Part shown: positions 1-10,338 of the stretch, piece by piece
Layout: every line of letters starts with the position of its first letter
How positions within the stretch are numbered: position 1 is the stretch's first letter
From: Liriodendron chinense
Lineage: Eukaryota; Streptophyta; Magnoliopsida; Magnoliales; Magnoliaceae
NCBI GenBank assembly: GCA_003013855.2
Contig: ML058484.1
Location: 11,209,344 to 11,273,343 of the forward strand
Direction of reading: 5' to 3'
Length of the DNA: 64,000 bases
Program-made: the position numbers and the translations under genes
Notes under the pieces: generated by a model
What the model was told of the DNA's origin: nothing
What the model saw: only the letters and a program-made list of their open reading frames with translations
The model's database searches: none

Positions 1-1394
1 CAAAATCTATCTAATGCATGCGATACTTGTGTAGTTTGTGGATTTGAAAAGTTCTATTTACTCGTGACATCCAATGAAAGTAGCGTAGGTTTATGCGATC
101 TAATATAATGGCCCCAAATGCCTTTATTTGGCCTAGACTTAATTGGAACCCATCTTGAACCTAAGGGCCTATTTGGCTTGGGAATTACCATACTAATACA
201 ATGGAAAAGTGCTATTATTACGATTTTACTACCACGAAACCAAACACATTCAATTCTCTATCATATGCAAGTCTTTTTATAAAAGAAGTAAAGGATATTG
301 TAATCATTGCACTTTTCAATTGAATTATTGTGGAAATCTTAAATATAAACAAACCTCTTAACGTATGAATTCGATACTTTGACATCGAAGTAATGAAAAT
401 GTCATCATGATGATATAATCGCAATAAACCAAATACGATAATCATTGCTCAAATGTAAATGTTTATGTAAGACAACTAAAGAAATTTGTAATCATCACAA
501 TTTACCATTACATTAATGTAATAATCCTCAATCCAAAGCTGCCAAATCATTAGCCGATGATTATGTAGTTTGACCAAACGATTGTAGATCTTGAAATGTA
601 GACCATGGTCAAAACTTAGTGGGATCCAAACCCAATCAACCCTAATTCGGGAACTCAAGGGCCCAATCAAACTTGACCCATAGCCCTACTGTCAACAACA
701 CAGACACTTACACCTTTCACTAGGCGCTCATCAAATAGACAACAAAAATGGCAAAATCCAACTACCTGGATTCAACCATTTAAGTTGCATTAATTGAGGT
801 TGCTCAATCTAAAGTGGATCCAATGACATGGTAGAGATAAATAGATGCCACTTCTATAATCGAGCCGATTAGGTGCTGCCACAGCCCCATCAATGATGGT
901 GTGGGACCTTACCTGTGGGGCCGAGCTTGATGTATGTATTCTAAATTCATGTGGTCCATCAATTTTTTCATATCATTTTAGGGCATGAGAACAAAATTGG
1001 AGACGAGCCTAATTATGTCATTAAAAACTTCTTAAGGTCCTTCTTAATGATTTTTAAATATTGATAAAGTTATGTTAACATGAATGAAGGGGAAAAAAAA
1101 AAACAAATACCAACTTGATCCAAAGCTTTTGTAGCCTACTAATGGTTAATCACCATTGTTTCTTGTGGCACAATCCACCTAAGAATTGGATTTGCTTCAT
1201 TTTTGGGCTCATTTCCTAAAATGATTCGGTAAAGCGAACATACAGAATGGATATAAAGTACATACTATCAAGGTGACTCCACGTTAAGGGCCGCACTCTC
1301 TTGAGTGAGTCCGTAGACGCACTTAATCCGCTCCCCCTCCACAACGGTATAGTGCATTTCTCTAGATGCTCACACGGCCCAGTATGAGCGAATG
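1..1394. other. Intergenic, no gene; degenerate dispersed repeat at about 880-1260
   Basis: No coding region is supported here; short open frames are AT-rich and unlike any family I know. About 880-1260 resembles 59620-59960 (shared phrases such as 'acttgatccaaa(g/a)cttttgt' and 'cctaaaatgat'), so it is probably an old copy of the same dispersed non-coding element. I see no clean terminal repeats on this copy. Confidence 0.4.
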
Positions 1395-1999
1395 TGTTAG
1401 AAGGGCCTTCGAACTATGTTGAAAAAGGGTCTCACGACCAGTCGGCCCCAACCGGTCAAATTTTGGCCAAATAGGCAAGTTGAACGCTAGACAGTTTTTG
1501 GGCATCCAGACCAGTCGTCCAATCGATATGTAGGAGGTCCCGATCGGTCGTACATTGAGGCTGGACGGGTCGTATTTAGAGCAGAACTCTCTGAACTATT
1601 TTTGCTATACCCGACCGATCGACTGTATAAGCGGTGTTATACATATTTTGCGTAACTTGTTTCTAATTTCAATTGGGAGTATATAAAATCTATTTCTAAT
1701 CGTGCTTAGAGGTATTTTAGTTGCTACCAATGTGTCCTAATTCGATATTAGGATTTGGGGGGAGGATTGTGAGGTTTGAGAGTTCTTTGTTCGTCTTTTA
1801 GGGATTTGCTTGTAGGGTTGATTTCTCTGTAATTTTATGATATTCTTAGTGGAGTTGTCGCTTTGTGCCATGGTTTTTTTCGCAAGAGTTTTCCATGTAA
1901 ATTTTGGATTGTCTTTGCATTGTGTGTGTGTGTGTTATTGATTGTCTTGTGGTGATTGTTTGATTCTTCGTTATGCTTCTGCTGACCGGTTTACCAACA
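1395..1999 (+). repeat. 5' LTR of copia element
   Basis: It starts TGTTAGAAGGGCC and ends TTACCAACA. The same start and end recur at 7706 and 8336, and the same start (diverged) at 6578. It contains a (GT)n tract near 1920-1935. Confidence 0.85.
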
Positions 2000-2001
2000 A
2001 G

Positions 2002-2013
2002 TGGTATTAAAGC
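2002..2013 (+). other. Primer-binding site, initiator tRNA-Met type
   Basis: TGGTATTAAAGC lies two bases after the 5' LTR. It is a mutated form of the usual copia TGGTATCAGAGC site complementary to tRNA-Met. Confidence 0.75.
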
Positions 2014-2055
2014 TATCATTTAGAGGTTAAAGTAAAATAATTCTAAGACGATCTC

Positions 2056-3360
2056 ATGGCATCAAGCACAGAGTTCGACGCAGAGAAGTTTTTCGACAAA
2101 AAACAACTTCGAATTATGGAATGTGAAGATGTGAGCATCCTAACTCAGCAAGCGGTCGTGAATGCCCCTGGAAAGCGATCGACCTGACATGGAAGATGAT
2201 GAGTGGACTCAGATGGACGAGAAGGCTATGACTTCGATGCAGTTGTGTTTTACAGATGATGTCCTCTATAATGTCATAAGGGAGAAGATAGATGTAAATA
2301 CATGGAACAAGTTAAGAAGGTATACGCGAATAAATCTCTATAGAACCGGATGTATCTGACGATGTAGCTCTTCACTTTGAAGATGGCGGAGGGGACCAAT
2401 GTGGATGATCACACCAGCATTTTTAATAGGTTAATTTGCATGTTGCTGGACATTGGAGAACAAATGAAGGATGCGTATCAAGCCTGCATCATGCTGAACT
2501 CCCTTCCTAGTTCATATGAGTCTCTTAGAGACTCGTTGTACGTGGGTAGGGATACAATCAATATTGAGACTATTGTCTCAGCCCTCCAGTCGAAGGCGAT
2601 GAGACAAAAGAGTGATGACACTGTTTCTTCTAGGGCTGAAAGTTGGGCGGGTTCAACCCGATCGACCCGTGACCGACCCGATATTGGGTTGGGCTTGGGT
2701 AAGAAATATCGAACCCGATCTCGAGCTTGGGCTATACAAACACCAACCCGATAAAGCTTGGGTTGGGCTTGGGTTGAGGTCTTGGGTCGCCCGACCCAAC
2801 CCGAACCCGATCCATATACAAGTTACTTATAATTTTATTATGCTTAAGTAAACTTATTGGTTTATATTACTTTAGTAAGTAAACTTATAACGTTTGAAGT
2901 TTGATATACTTTTAGTATTAAAGGAGTAGTTATCCTAGCTAATTTGTTTGGAAAAAAGTAAAGTTCTTCGTAATAAATAATAGGCTAATGTAATAATGAA
3001 GATATTAGCATTTATCAACCCGACCAACCCGATCAACTTGACCGAGCGCGCTTGGGTTGGGCTTGGGTTGAGAATTCCCAACCCGAGGTTGGGTTGGGTT
3101 GGGTTAGGGTTGAGATATAGGACCCTTGGGTTGGGTTAGGGTTGAGCACCAACCCGACCCAACCCGCCCGACTTTCAGCCCTAGTTTCTTCCTCTAAGGC
3201 ACTGGTTATAAGATAAAGACATTCTGAACGGGGTGAGGGATTATCACATTCTCGATCCAAGTTGAAAGGCAAAGGCAAAGGAAAACTGAAGTTTTGGGGA
3301 TGTGGTCAGTCAGGGCACATGAAGAATGATTATAAGAGTCTTAAAAATTAGAAAGAAGAG
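2056..3360 (+). pseudogene. copia gag remnant, interrupted by a MITE
   Basis: The start MASSTEFDAEKF followed by a 'LTQQ' region is typical of copia gag. Residues continue in shifted frames through 2620 (ends LQSKAMRQKS). The MITE at 2631-3183 then splits the gene. After it, about 3290-3340 encodes a degraded CCHC zinc knuckle (FWGCGQSGHMKNDYK) in which the first and last cysteines are replaced by F and Y. Several stops and frameshifts; not functional. Confidence 0.8.
2631..3183. mobile_element. hAT-type MITE built of GGGTTGGG words
   Basis: 23-bp terminal inverted repeats starting TAGGGCTGAAAGT with one mismatch; exact 8-bp target duplication GTTTCTTC (2623-2630 and 3184-3191). Both halves are arrays of GGGTTGGG / CCCAACCC words around an AT-rich core. 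No coding capacity. The TAGGG terminus and 8-bp duplication indicate the hAT superfamily. Confidence 0.9.
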
Positions 3361-3459
3361 ATGAGTGATCCTCCTAGGGAGGCCAATATTGCACAGGTAT
3401 CTGAAGGCAACAATAACAATATGTGTGAAGCGTTGATGGTGTCGAAGTCAAGTTTTCTC

Positions 3460-6456
3460 AGTAATGAGTGGCTTATAGACTCCGAGGCTTTCGTATCACA
3501 TGTGCCCTGATCGGAGTGCCTTTGATTCCTATAGAGAACATGAGGGTGGAACGATGTTTCTAGGCGATGACTGCACCTGTAAAGTTGTGGGGATTGGTAT
3601 AATGCGTATTAAGATGTTCGGTGGGATCGAACGTATTTTGATGGAAGTGTTCCATGTTCCCAGGTCGAAGAAGAGTCTCGTCTCTCTTGATGCACTCGAG
3701 GTGATGGGGTGCAAGTTCACCAGATATGATCATTTTTGCAACGTTTCTAAGGGGGCCTTAATTATTATAAAGGGACAACGGTATGGAAACCTTATAAGTT
3801 TATTGGAAGTGTTTCATCAGGTGGAGTTGCAGCGACTGCAACGGATTCCATGTCTGCACGTATATGACATGCGCACTTAGGCCATATGAGCGAGCGGGGC
3901 ATGAGTGTACTTTTTTATCGTTCCTTGATTCTTGTTTTTAAAAGTATGGACTATGATATACGTGAGCATTGCACGTATGGTAAACATACTAGGCCTAGTG
4001 TTTAAAACCAGGAAACATGTTTGTAAATGGGTACTTGAGTATATTCATTCAGATGTATGGGGGCCTTCGCCCGCTGTTTCTGTTGGGGGGTCATCATGGT
4101 TCGTGTCTTTCATTGATGACTATAGTAAAAAGGTATCCATTTATTTTTTGAAAAATAAATTTGACGTCTTCACCATTTTCAAATATTTTCAAGTGATGGT
4201 TGAGAATCAGACAGGGTAGAAATTAAAAGTGTTGAGAATCGATAATGGTGGTGAGTTCACGTCTGGGGAGTTCAATCGATTTTATAAAGAGGAATGGATC
4301 GTGAGACACAACACAATGCGCCACACACCAGAACATAATCGTGTGGCTGAGCGAATGAACTGGACTTTCTTGGAAAGTGCCCGGTGCATGCTTAATAATG
4401 CTGGGTTGGGTAAAGATCTATGAACTGAGGCCGTTAATTCGACTTGTTACCTTATTAATCGGTCATCTTCTACAATTATGGATTGCAAAATCCCTAAAGA
4501 AGTATGGAGTGATCGGTCATTAGACTACTCAGGATTGCATGTGTATGGTTGCGAAACTTACTCTCATGTACCATCAGTTGAGAGAGATAAGCTAGACCAA
4601 ATGACTAAAAAATGTATCTTTGTCGGCCATAGTGGTAGAGTGAAGGGTTACAGACTCTATGACCATGTCATATGGAAAATCATCTTGAGCCATGATACCA
4701 AGTTTAATGAGGGTTCTTTGTTCCGAAATGATGCGCCAAAGGAACCAGAAAAAATTAGGGGTTGTTGACATTCAGTTTGACAGAGATAAGACACGGGCCA
4801 ATACTGAGACACATACAAAGGTACAAGATCAGGTGGAGCAGACACCTGTGTGAAGAAACCCATATAGAGATCGCATATTACCGGCTAGGTATAGGGATGA
4901 CCCAAACATTGCATTTGCTCTCATTACGGATGAGGGAGATCTGTCTAACTTTTAGGAGTCACTACATGATGTAGATGCTGAAAAGTGGAAGATGACAATG
5001 CAAGACGATATGGATTCTCTGTACAAGAATGAGACTTGGGAGCTAGTGGAGCTTCATGTGAGCCAAAAAATGATTGGGTGTAAGTGGATTCTTTGAAAGA
5101 AACGAGAGAAGTACAAGGTCAGATTGGCAGCAAAGGGATATTCTCAGCGTGAAGGTATGGACTTCAGTGAGATCTTTACTTCGGTTGTGGAGCAAGTATC
5201 TATCAAGTTCGTATTGGCTCTGATTGCCTAATACGACCTCGAGCTGAAACAGATGGATGTGAAAATTGCTTTCTTGTATAGGAAATTGGAAGAGCAGATT
5301 TACATGGTGCAACCAAAAGGATATATAATGCAAGGGGCTGAGAACAAGGTTTGTAGGTTGAGGAGATCGTTGTACGATCTTAAACAGTCGCCTAGGCAGT
5401 GGTGGAAGAAATTTGATTCATTTATGATGAGTCAGGTCTTTTCCAGGAGCGAGTACGATCATTGTGTCTATTATAAGACATTGAGTGACAAGAAGTTTCT
5501 CATATTAGTGTTGTAATTTGATGACATGCTTATTGTCAACCATAACATGTCTAAGCATCGATGTGTTGAAGACTCAACTTTCAGAGACATTTGAAATGAA
5601 GGATCTGGGGGCTACAAAGAGGGTTCTTGGTATAGATATTCATAAATACATGAAGATGAGCAAGCCGTGGTTATCTCAGGCTGAATACTTTGAGTATGTG
5701 TTGGTAAAGTATGGGATAAACAAGTCCAAATCGATCAACGTTTCTTATGCGGCTCACTTCAACCTTTCTTCTGAACAGTGTCTTAAGACAGATGAAGAAA
5801 AACAGGTTATGTCTCATGTGCCCTATTCAAGGGTTGTGGGCAGTTTGATGTATGCCATGGTCTGTACTAGACCGGATATTTCATAGGCTATGGGTGTTGT
5901 TAGCCGATTAATGATTAACCCAGGCAAGCAATATTGAGAAGCTGTGAAATGGCTACTTTGATACATTCGAAGTATGCGAGACTACGTCTTGAAGTTTGAG
6001 AAGTTCATAAACAAGTTGGTTAGGTACGTCGATTCTGATTACGCAAATAATGTGGATTGTAGAAGATCGACTTTTGGGTACTCATTTATATTAGCGGGTG
6101 GAGAGATTAGCTGGATGTTTAAGTTTCAGTCTGTGGTGACTCTTTCCACTACTGAAGCTGAGTACATGGCGGTGACAAAACCTTCCAAGGAGGCTGTTTA
6201 GTTGAAGGAAATGATAAATCAGTTAAGACTTTAACAGAAGGTCATGCCGGTTAATTTTGATAGCTCTAGTGTTATAAACTTGGCTAAGAATTATATTTAT
6301 CACTCTCGTATTAAACACATTGATGTGCGTCACCATTTTATTCGACAGGAAGGAGATGCAACTCTGGAGAAGATTCACACTAATGTAAATCCGACAGATA
6401 TGCTGACCAAGGTGGTCTCAACAGAGAAGTTCAAGTTTTGTGTAACTTCTCTGTGA
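3460..6456 (+). pseudogene. copia pol remnant (protease, integrase, RT, RNase H)
   Basis: Protease: the active-site region near 3470-3510 reads EWLIDSEAFVSH, a decayed form of the copia DSG(A/C) motif. Integrase: about 3880-4420, with HLGHMSERGM, DVWGPSP, FIDDYSKK, LRIDNGGEF and a later NRVAERMN. Reverse transcriptase: about 4980-5900, including MDVKIAFLYRKLEEQIYM and a decayed second catalytic region. RNase H: 5974-6456, with YVDSDYANNVDCRRSTFGY, TTEAEYMAV and SRIKHIDVRHHFIR. The reading frame is broken by at least eight stops and shifts. The protein cannot be made from this copy. Confidence 0.88.
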
Positions 6457-6577
6457 TTGGCAATGACTTAATGAAGACGCAGGGTGCATGAGAAGCGAAG
6501 ACACTATGACTAAAGATGAGATGATGGAAGAAGCAAAGAAGAGATTTGTATTCAATGTTTGAAGCCTTGGTAGAGAT

Positions 6578-7670
6578 TGTTAAAAGAGCCTTCAAACTAT
6601 ATTGAAAAATGAGTCTAATTTTGGCTAGATAGGCAGGTTAAACGTTGGATAATTTTTGGGCATCTAGGCTGACTGATCTGCAGGAGGTCCCGACTGGTTA
6701 TATATTGAGGCTAGTTGGGTCGTATTTAGAACGAAACTCTCTGGACTATTTTTGCTACACCCGACCGGTCGGCCAGCCTGCCCCAACCGGTTAACTGTAT
6801 AAGCGGTGTTATGCATGGTTATATGATTTTGTGTAACTTGTTTCTAATCTCGGTTAGGAGTCTATAAAATCTCTTTCTAATAGGGCTCTCAATGGGTCGG
6901 ATCTGGATCGGATCTAGTTGGATCCGGCTCCAAGTCCATATATCTGTAGACGGATTCGGATCAGATTCGGATCTAACTCGGATCCAAAAGGTGATATCCA
7001 TATCCGATCCATTTATAAATTGCTAGATCCATTTCCATATAACCATCGGATTCGGGTCGGATCTAGGTCTGAATCCACCCTCATTACAAATCTAAAAAAA
7101 TATATGATATAAAATATATAATATAATATATTTAATTTAGTAGAAAAATGATGCAAATCCCACTATTTACTATGGTATGGTTGACATGGCCTAAAATAAT
7201 ATGTAAAACGGATAGCCAACATGAATATAATATATACAGTAAGGTGACAATGAGTCGGATCTTAATCGGATTCGGATCGAACTCAAATATGTTCATGTGA
7301 ATCCATATCCGCTCCATTTAAGTAATCGGACCTATTTTAATATCCAAATCCACATTATATGGATTCGGAGCGAATCGGATCTCGGATCTGACCTGCTCCA
7401 TTGAGAGCCCTACTTTCTAATCGTGCTTAAAGGTATCGTAGTTGCTACTAAGGTATCCTAATTCGAGATTAAGGTTTGGAAAGAGGATTGTGAGGTTTGA
7501 GAATTCTTTTGTTCATCTTTTGGGCTTTGCTTGTGGGTTGATTTCTCTGTAATATTTTGATGTTCTTAGTGGAAGTGTTACTTTGTGTCGTGGTTTTTTC
7601 TTGCAAGGGTTTTCTATGTAAAAATCGGATTGTCTTTGCGTTGTGTGCGTGTGTATTTGATTGTCTTGTG
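6578..7670 (+). repeat. Second LTR of copia element, 3'-truncated and carrying a MITE
   Basis: It starts TGTTAAAAGAGCC directly after the internal region and follows the 5' LTR closely to about 7670, with the MITE 6881-7412 inside. The last part of the LTR is missing. The bases 7671-7705 resemble the internal sequence that normally precedes a 3' LTR. Confidence 0.75.
6881..7412. mobile_element. hAT-type MITE built of GGATCGGAT words
   Basis: Perfect 15-bp terminal inverted repeats TAGGGCTCTCAATGG; exact 8-bp target duplication CTTTCTAA (6873-6880 and 7413-7420). The ends are filled with GGATC/GGATTCGGATC words and the core is AT-rich. No coding capacity. Confidence 0.9.
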
Positions 7671-7705
7671 GCTTGTGTGTGCGCATTTGAAGCCTCAATG
7701 GAGGT

Positions 7706-8336
7706 TGTTAGAAGAGCCTTCAAACTATGTTGAAAAAGGGTTTCACGATTGGTTGAATTTTGACTAGGCAGGCAGGTTGAACGCTGGACAGTTTTTGGGC
7801 ATTTAGACCGGTCGTCTGACCGGTATGCAGGAGGTCCCGACTAGTCATATATTGAGGCTGGATGGGTCGTATTTAGAGTGGAACTCTCTGAACTATTTTT
7901 GCTATACTCGACTGGTCGGCTAACCTAGTTTGACCGATCAACTGTATAAGCAGTGTTATGCATAGTTACGCGGTTTTGCGTAACTTGTTTCTAATTTCGG
8001 TTGGGAGTTTATAAAAACTCTTTCTAATCGTGCTTAGAGGTATTCTGGTTGTTATCAGTGTGTTCTAATTTCAGATTAAGATTTAGGGAGAAGATTGTAA
8101 GTTTTGAGAGTTCTTTGTTCATCTTTTAGGCTTTACTTGTGGGTTAATTTCTTGGTAATATTATAAAATTCTTAGTAGAGTTGTCACTTTGTGCTGTGAT
8201 TTTTTTCCACAAGATGTTTTTTTTTATTTTTTACATAAATTCTGAATTGTCCTTGCGTGGCATGCATGTATGATTAATTTTCTTGTGGTGATTGTTTGAT
8301 TCTTTGCTGTGTGTTACAATAGCTGATTTACCAACA
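7706..8336 (+). repeat. Third (outermost 3') LTR of copia element
   Basis: It starts TGTTAGAAGAGCC and ends TTACCAACA, full length. It is followed by AAATG, which matches four of five bases before the first LTR. Confidence 0.8.
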
Positions 8337-8660
8337 AAATGCACCTTTACGGCGAGTTGCGTTTTCCATCGGCACGGCACACGCTTTGCCAGATCCAAGC
8401 CACTCATCAGATGGGGAACCTTTGAATAGACTTTTTCTATCTGATCATCATGACGTCGTGTAGATTCTTGTGTCTGATCATGACGTTGTCCTGCTCGCCT
8501 AAGTTTTGTACGAGCAGCTGGTCCATTTATCGCAACCATCTATTTACTTTACACTCATGTGGTCCACCTAGCGGTCAGAACCGCTCTATTTTGTAGATGA
8601 TGCATCTCTTGAAATTTGTCTGATGAGTGGCTTAGATCTGTCACACGTATACCACCATGC
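8337..8660. other. Intergenic, nothing recognised
   Basis: Unique-looking sequence between the retrotransposon and the promoter region of SNF4. No open frame or terminal repeat that I can support. Confidence 0.4.
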
Positions 8661-9575
8661 CACGTGTAAGAGGCGAGAATAAAAAACGTGCATGCATGGA
8701 GCATTCTCAGCGGCGGCCCGGCCCAGACTGGGAATCCCGGTCAGCAGTCGAACTCCCCGTGATTCCCCCGGGCCCACAACATGGCGCACTTCCAAGCACA
8801 CATCAACCGTCCGATCCGACAAATCCCTCCTTGCCCGCTGCCCCCTCCAGACCCTTATTCATCATTCACGATGTGGTAGCTCCACACACACCTTCCACTC
8901 ACACGCACCTTAAAAACGCAGCACACGTGCCTAATTAGGAAGTGTACTGGCATCTATGAAGTGCACGACTTGATCTCAACCGTCAAGATTAATACATTGT
9001 AAAATCAGGCCCGATTCACTCGTTAGATGGTTTAGGAAAAGGTTTCCAACGGTCCACATAAACCATTATACACGTGTTCTTTCTAATAAGTGAACTGACA
9101 TAAATTTCGTACATTACGATCTTCACGGTGGGATTCACTTCTTGAACGGATCAGATTTTCTGTGAACTGGCTACGTTGACACGTGTGATGCGTGTGATGG
9201 TGGGTGTGGAGAGGGATGCGGGTGAGGCCAACAAAGCTATGATTGTTTTAGGAGAAAAAATTGATACTCCGGTAGAGCGTGCAGATGCTACGCAGGCACC
9301 TTGAAATTCCTCATAAACGGCACATGTGGCATGTACGTAACTAAAAATAAACTATCCAAGTTACGGTTCTCAATTAGATGAACTATAAACCAACTTACTT
9401 ATCTGACCGTCGGATCGATGGGCATTTTTAGTAGACGGTTTAGATGAAGAACATCCAATGGTCTATTTTCAACAAACAAATGTCCACCAATCATAGACAA
9501 TTTTGGAAATGTATGAATTAGATGAATTTGGTTCCAAAGTTCAGTCAGTTTAACTCGAGTTAATTGTGCCACGTG
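8661..9575 (+). promoter_or_regulatory. Upstream region of SNF4 with five CACGTG (G-box/ABRE-type) cores
   Basis: Palindromic CACGTG cores occur at 8661, 8924, 9071, 9180 and 9570, four of them followed by T (CACGTGT). This is the core bound by plant bZIP and bHLH factors; ABA, light or sugar-starvation control would be an inference. The last copy lies about 50 bp before the TATA-like site. Confidence 0.55.
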
Positions 9576-9621
9576 TGCATTTCAGTGCCTGTGTATCAAG
9601 GATCTTACACTGCCCGAGTAT

Positions 9622-9660
9622 CATATAAGTACATTGTTTTACTCTCTCTCTCATTTCTTC
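9622..9660 (+). promoter_or_regulatory. Likely core promoter of SNF4: TATA-like box and pyrimidine patch
   Basis: CATATAAG at 9622-9629 is followed 12 bases later by a CT-rich run ending ATTTCTTCC. This is a common arrangement in plant core promoters and would put the transcription start near 9650-9660. It is predicted from sequence alone. Confidence 0.5.
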
Positions 9661-10210
9661 CGGAAAATAGAAAAAAAAATTAAAAGAATATCATCTTTTC
9701 CCTTTTTACCCTCATCTCTCTCCTAGGGTTAGGGCTTTTGGTCTGATTCACGCTCTTTTCTCATGCTTCTGCAGGAAATTAGGGTTTTGGGATGAGGTTT
9801 TCTCCCAATGGCAGTGTTAGGGTTTAGATCGAATGCCATCTTTTGAAGGATTTTCGACATCTTTAGTTCCAGAGTGAGCGGCATCTTCAGATTATCTTCG
9901 ATTCGGATCGGAATTCTCAACAACTATCGAATTCCAGCTTCTTTTCGCTTGGTTGTTTGTTTCGAGGTCTGGAAGGCCCGTGCCTATCGGACGGTTCGGA
10001 TCTCCTGGCTGGGAATGCGTGATCACTGAGGGGTCCTCTGCCCCGACGTGGAGGATCCCGGTTGGAAGGAATCTCAGAATTTGCCTTACTTGATGATATT
10101 TTCGCTTTGAAGAGGTGGGCCGGGGTGTAAGATGGTCGTGCGAATCGGGCGGTTGTGACTTTACGGCCAGGCAAAAGGGCTTATTTGGATTATTCGAAAG
10201 ATTCGAGCAA
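9660..10210 (+). other. Probable 5' leader of SNF4 with seven short upstream ORFs
   Basis: Seven ATGs lie between the predicted start site and the main ATG at 10211. Each opens a short frame that ends before it: 9763-9795, 9792-9827, 9808-9846, 9833-9877, 10015-10029, 10093-10110 and 10132-10158 (4 to 14 codons). The main ATG has a weak context (C at -3, T at +4). If the leader is unspliced it should limit translation of SNF4. A leader intron cannot be excluded and would remove some uORFs. Confidence 0.5.
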
Positions 10211-10338
10211 ATGTTCTCTACAGGAACGGATCCCGTGCCAGAAACAAGTGGAATTGTGGGTAATACCGTTCTAATTCCGACACGGTTCGTATGGCCTTAT
10301 GGGGGGAGAAGGGTCTTCCTTACTGGATCTTTCACGAG
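10211..10338 (+). CDS. SNF4: SNF4 exon 1 (residues 1-43)
   Basis: Starts MFSTGTDPVPETSG and ends inside Arg43 of GSFTRW at donor GTCAGA. It opens the CBM48 domain. The in-frame stretch upstream has no ATG, so 10211 is the only start in this frame. Confidence 0.95.

Larger units (their letters stand above)
1395..8336 (+). mobile_element. Decayed Ty1/copia LTR retrotransposon with three LTRs
   Basis: The order is LTR (1395-1999), tRNA-type primer site, gag, protease, integrase, reverse transcriptase, RNase H, then a second and a third LTR. The gag-integrase-RT-RNase H order defines copia. Frames are broken by many stops and frameshifts, so it is dead. Outer flanks read GAATG on the left and AAATG on the right, a likely 5-bp target duplication with one change. 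That makes 1395 and 8336 the true ends and the middle LTR an internal leftover of recombination. Two hAT-type MITEs were inserted later (2631-3183 and 6881-7412). Confidence 0.9.

Noticed and set aside
1..700. Possible Tourist-like MITE starting at GGGCCTATTTGGC (about 168)
   Set aside because: I could not find a matching inverted end or a target duplication.
3033..3278. Minus-strand protein with NPTQ-rich repeats
   Set aside because: Translation of the GGGTTGGG words of the hAT MITE.
8657..8938. Pro/His-rich 93-residue protein upstream of SNF4
   Set aside because: GC-rich promoter sequence; low-complexity translation, no family signal, and it overlaps two CACGTG cores.
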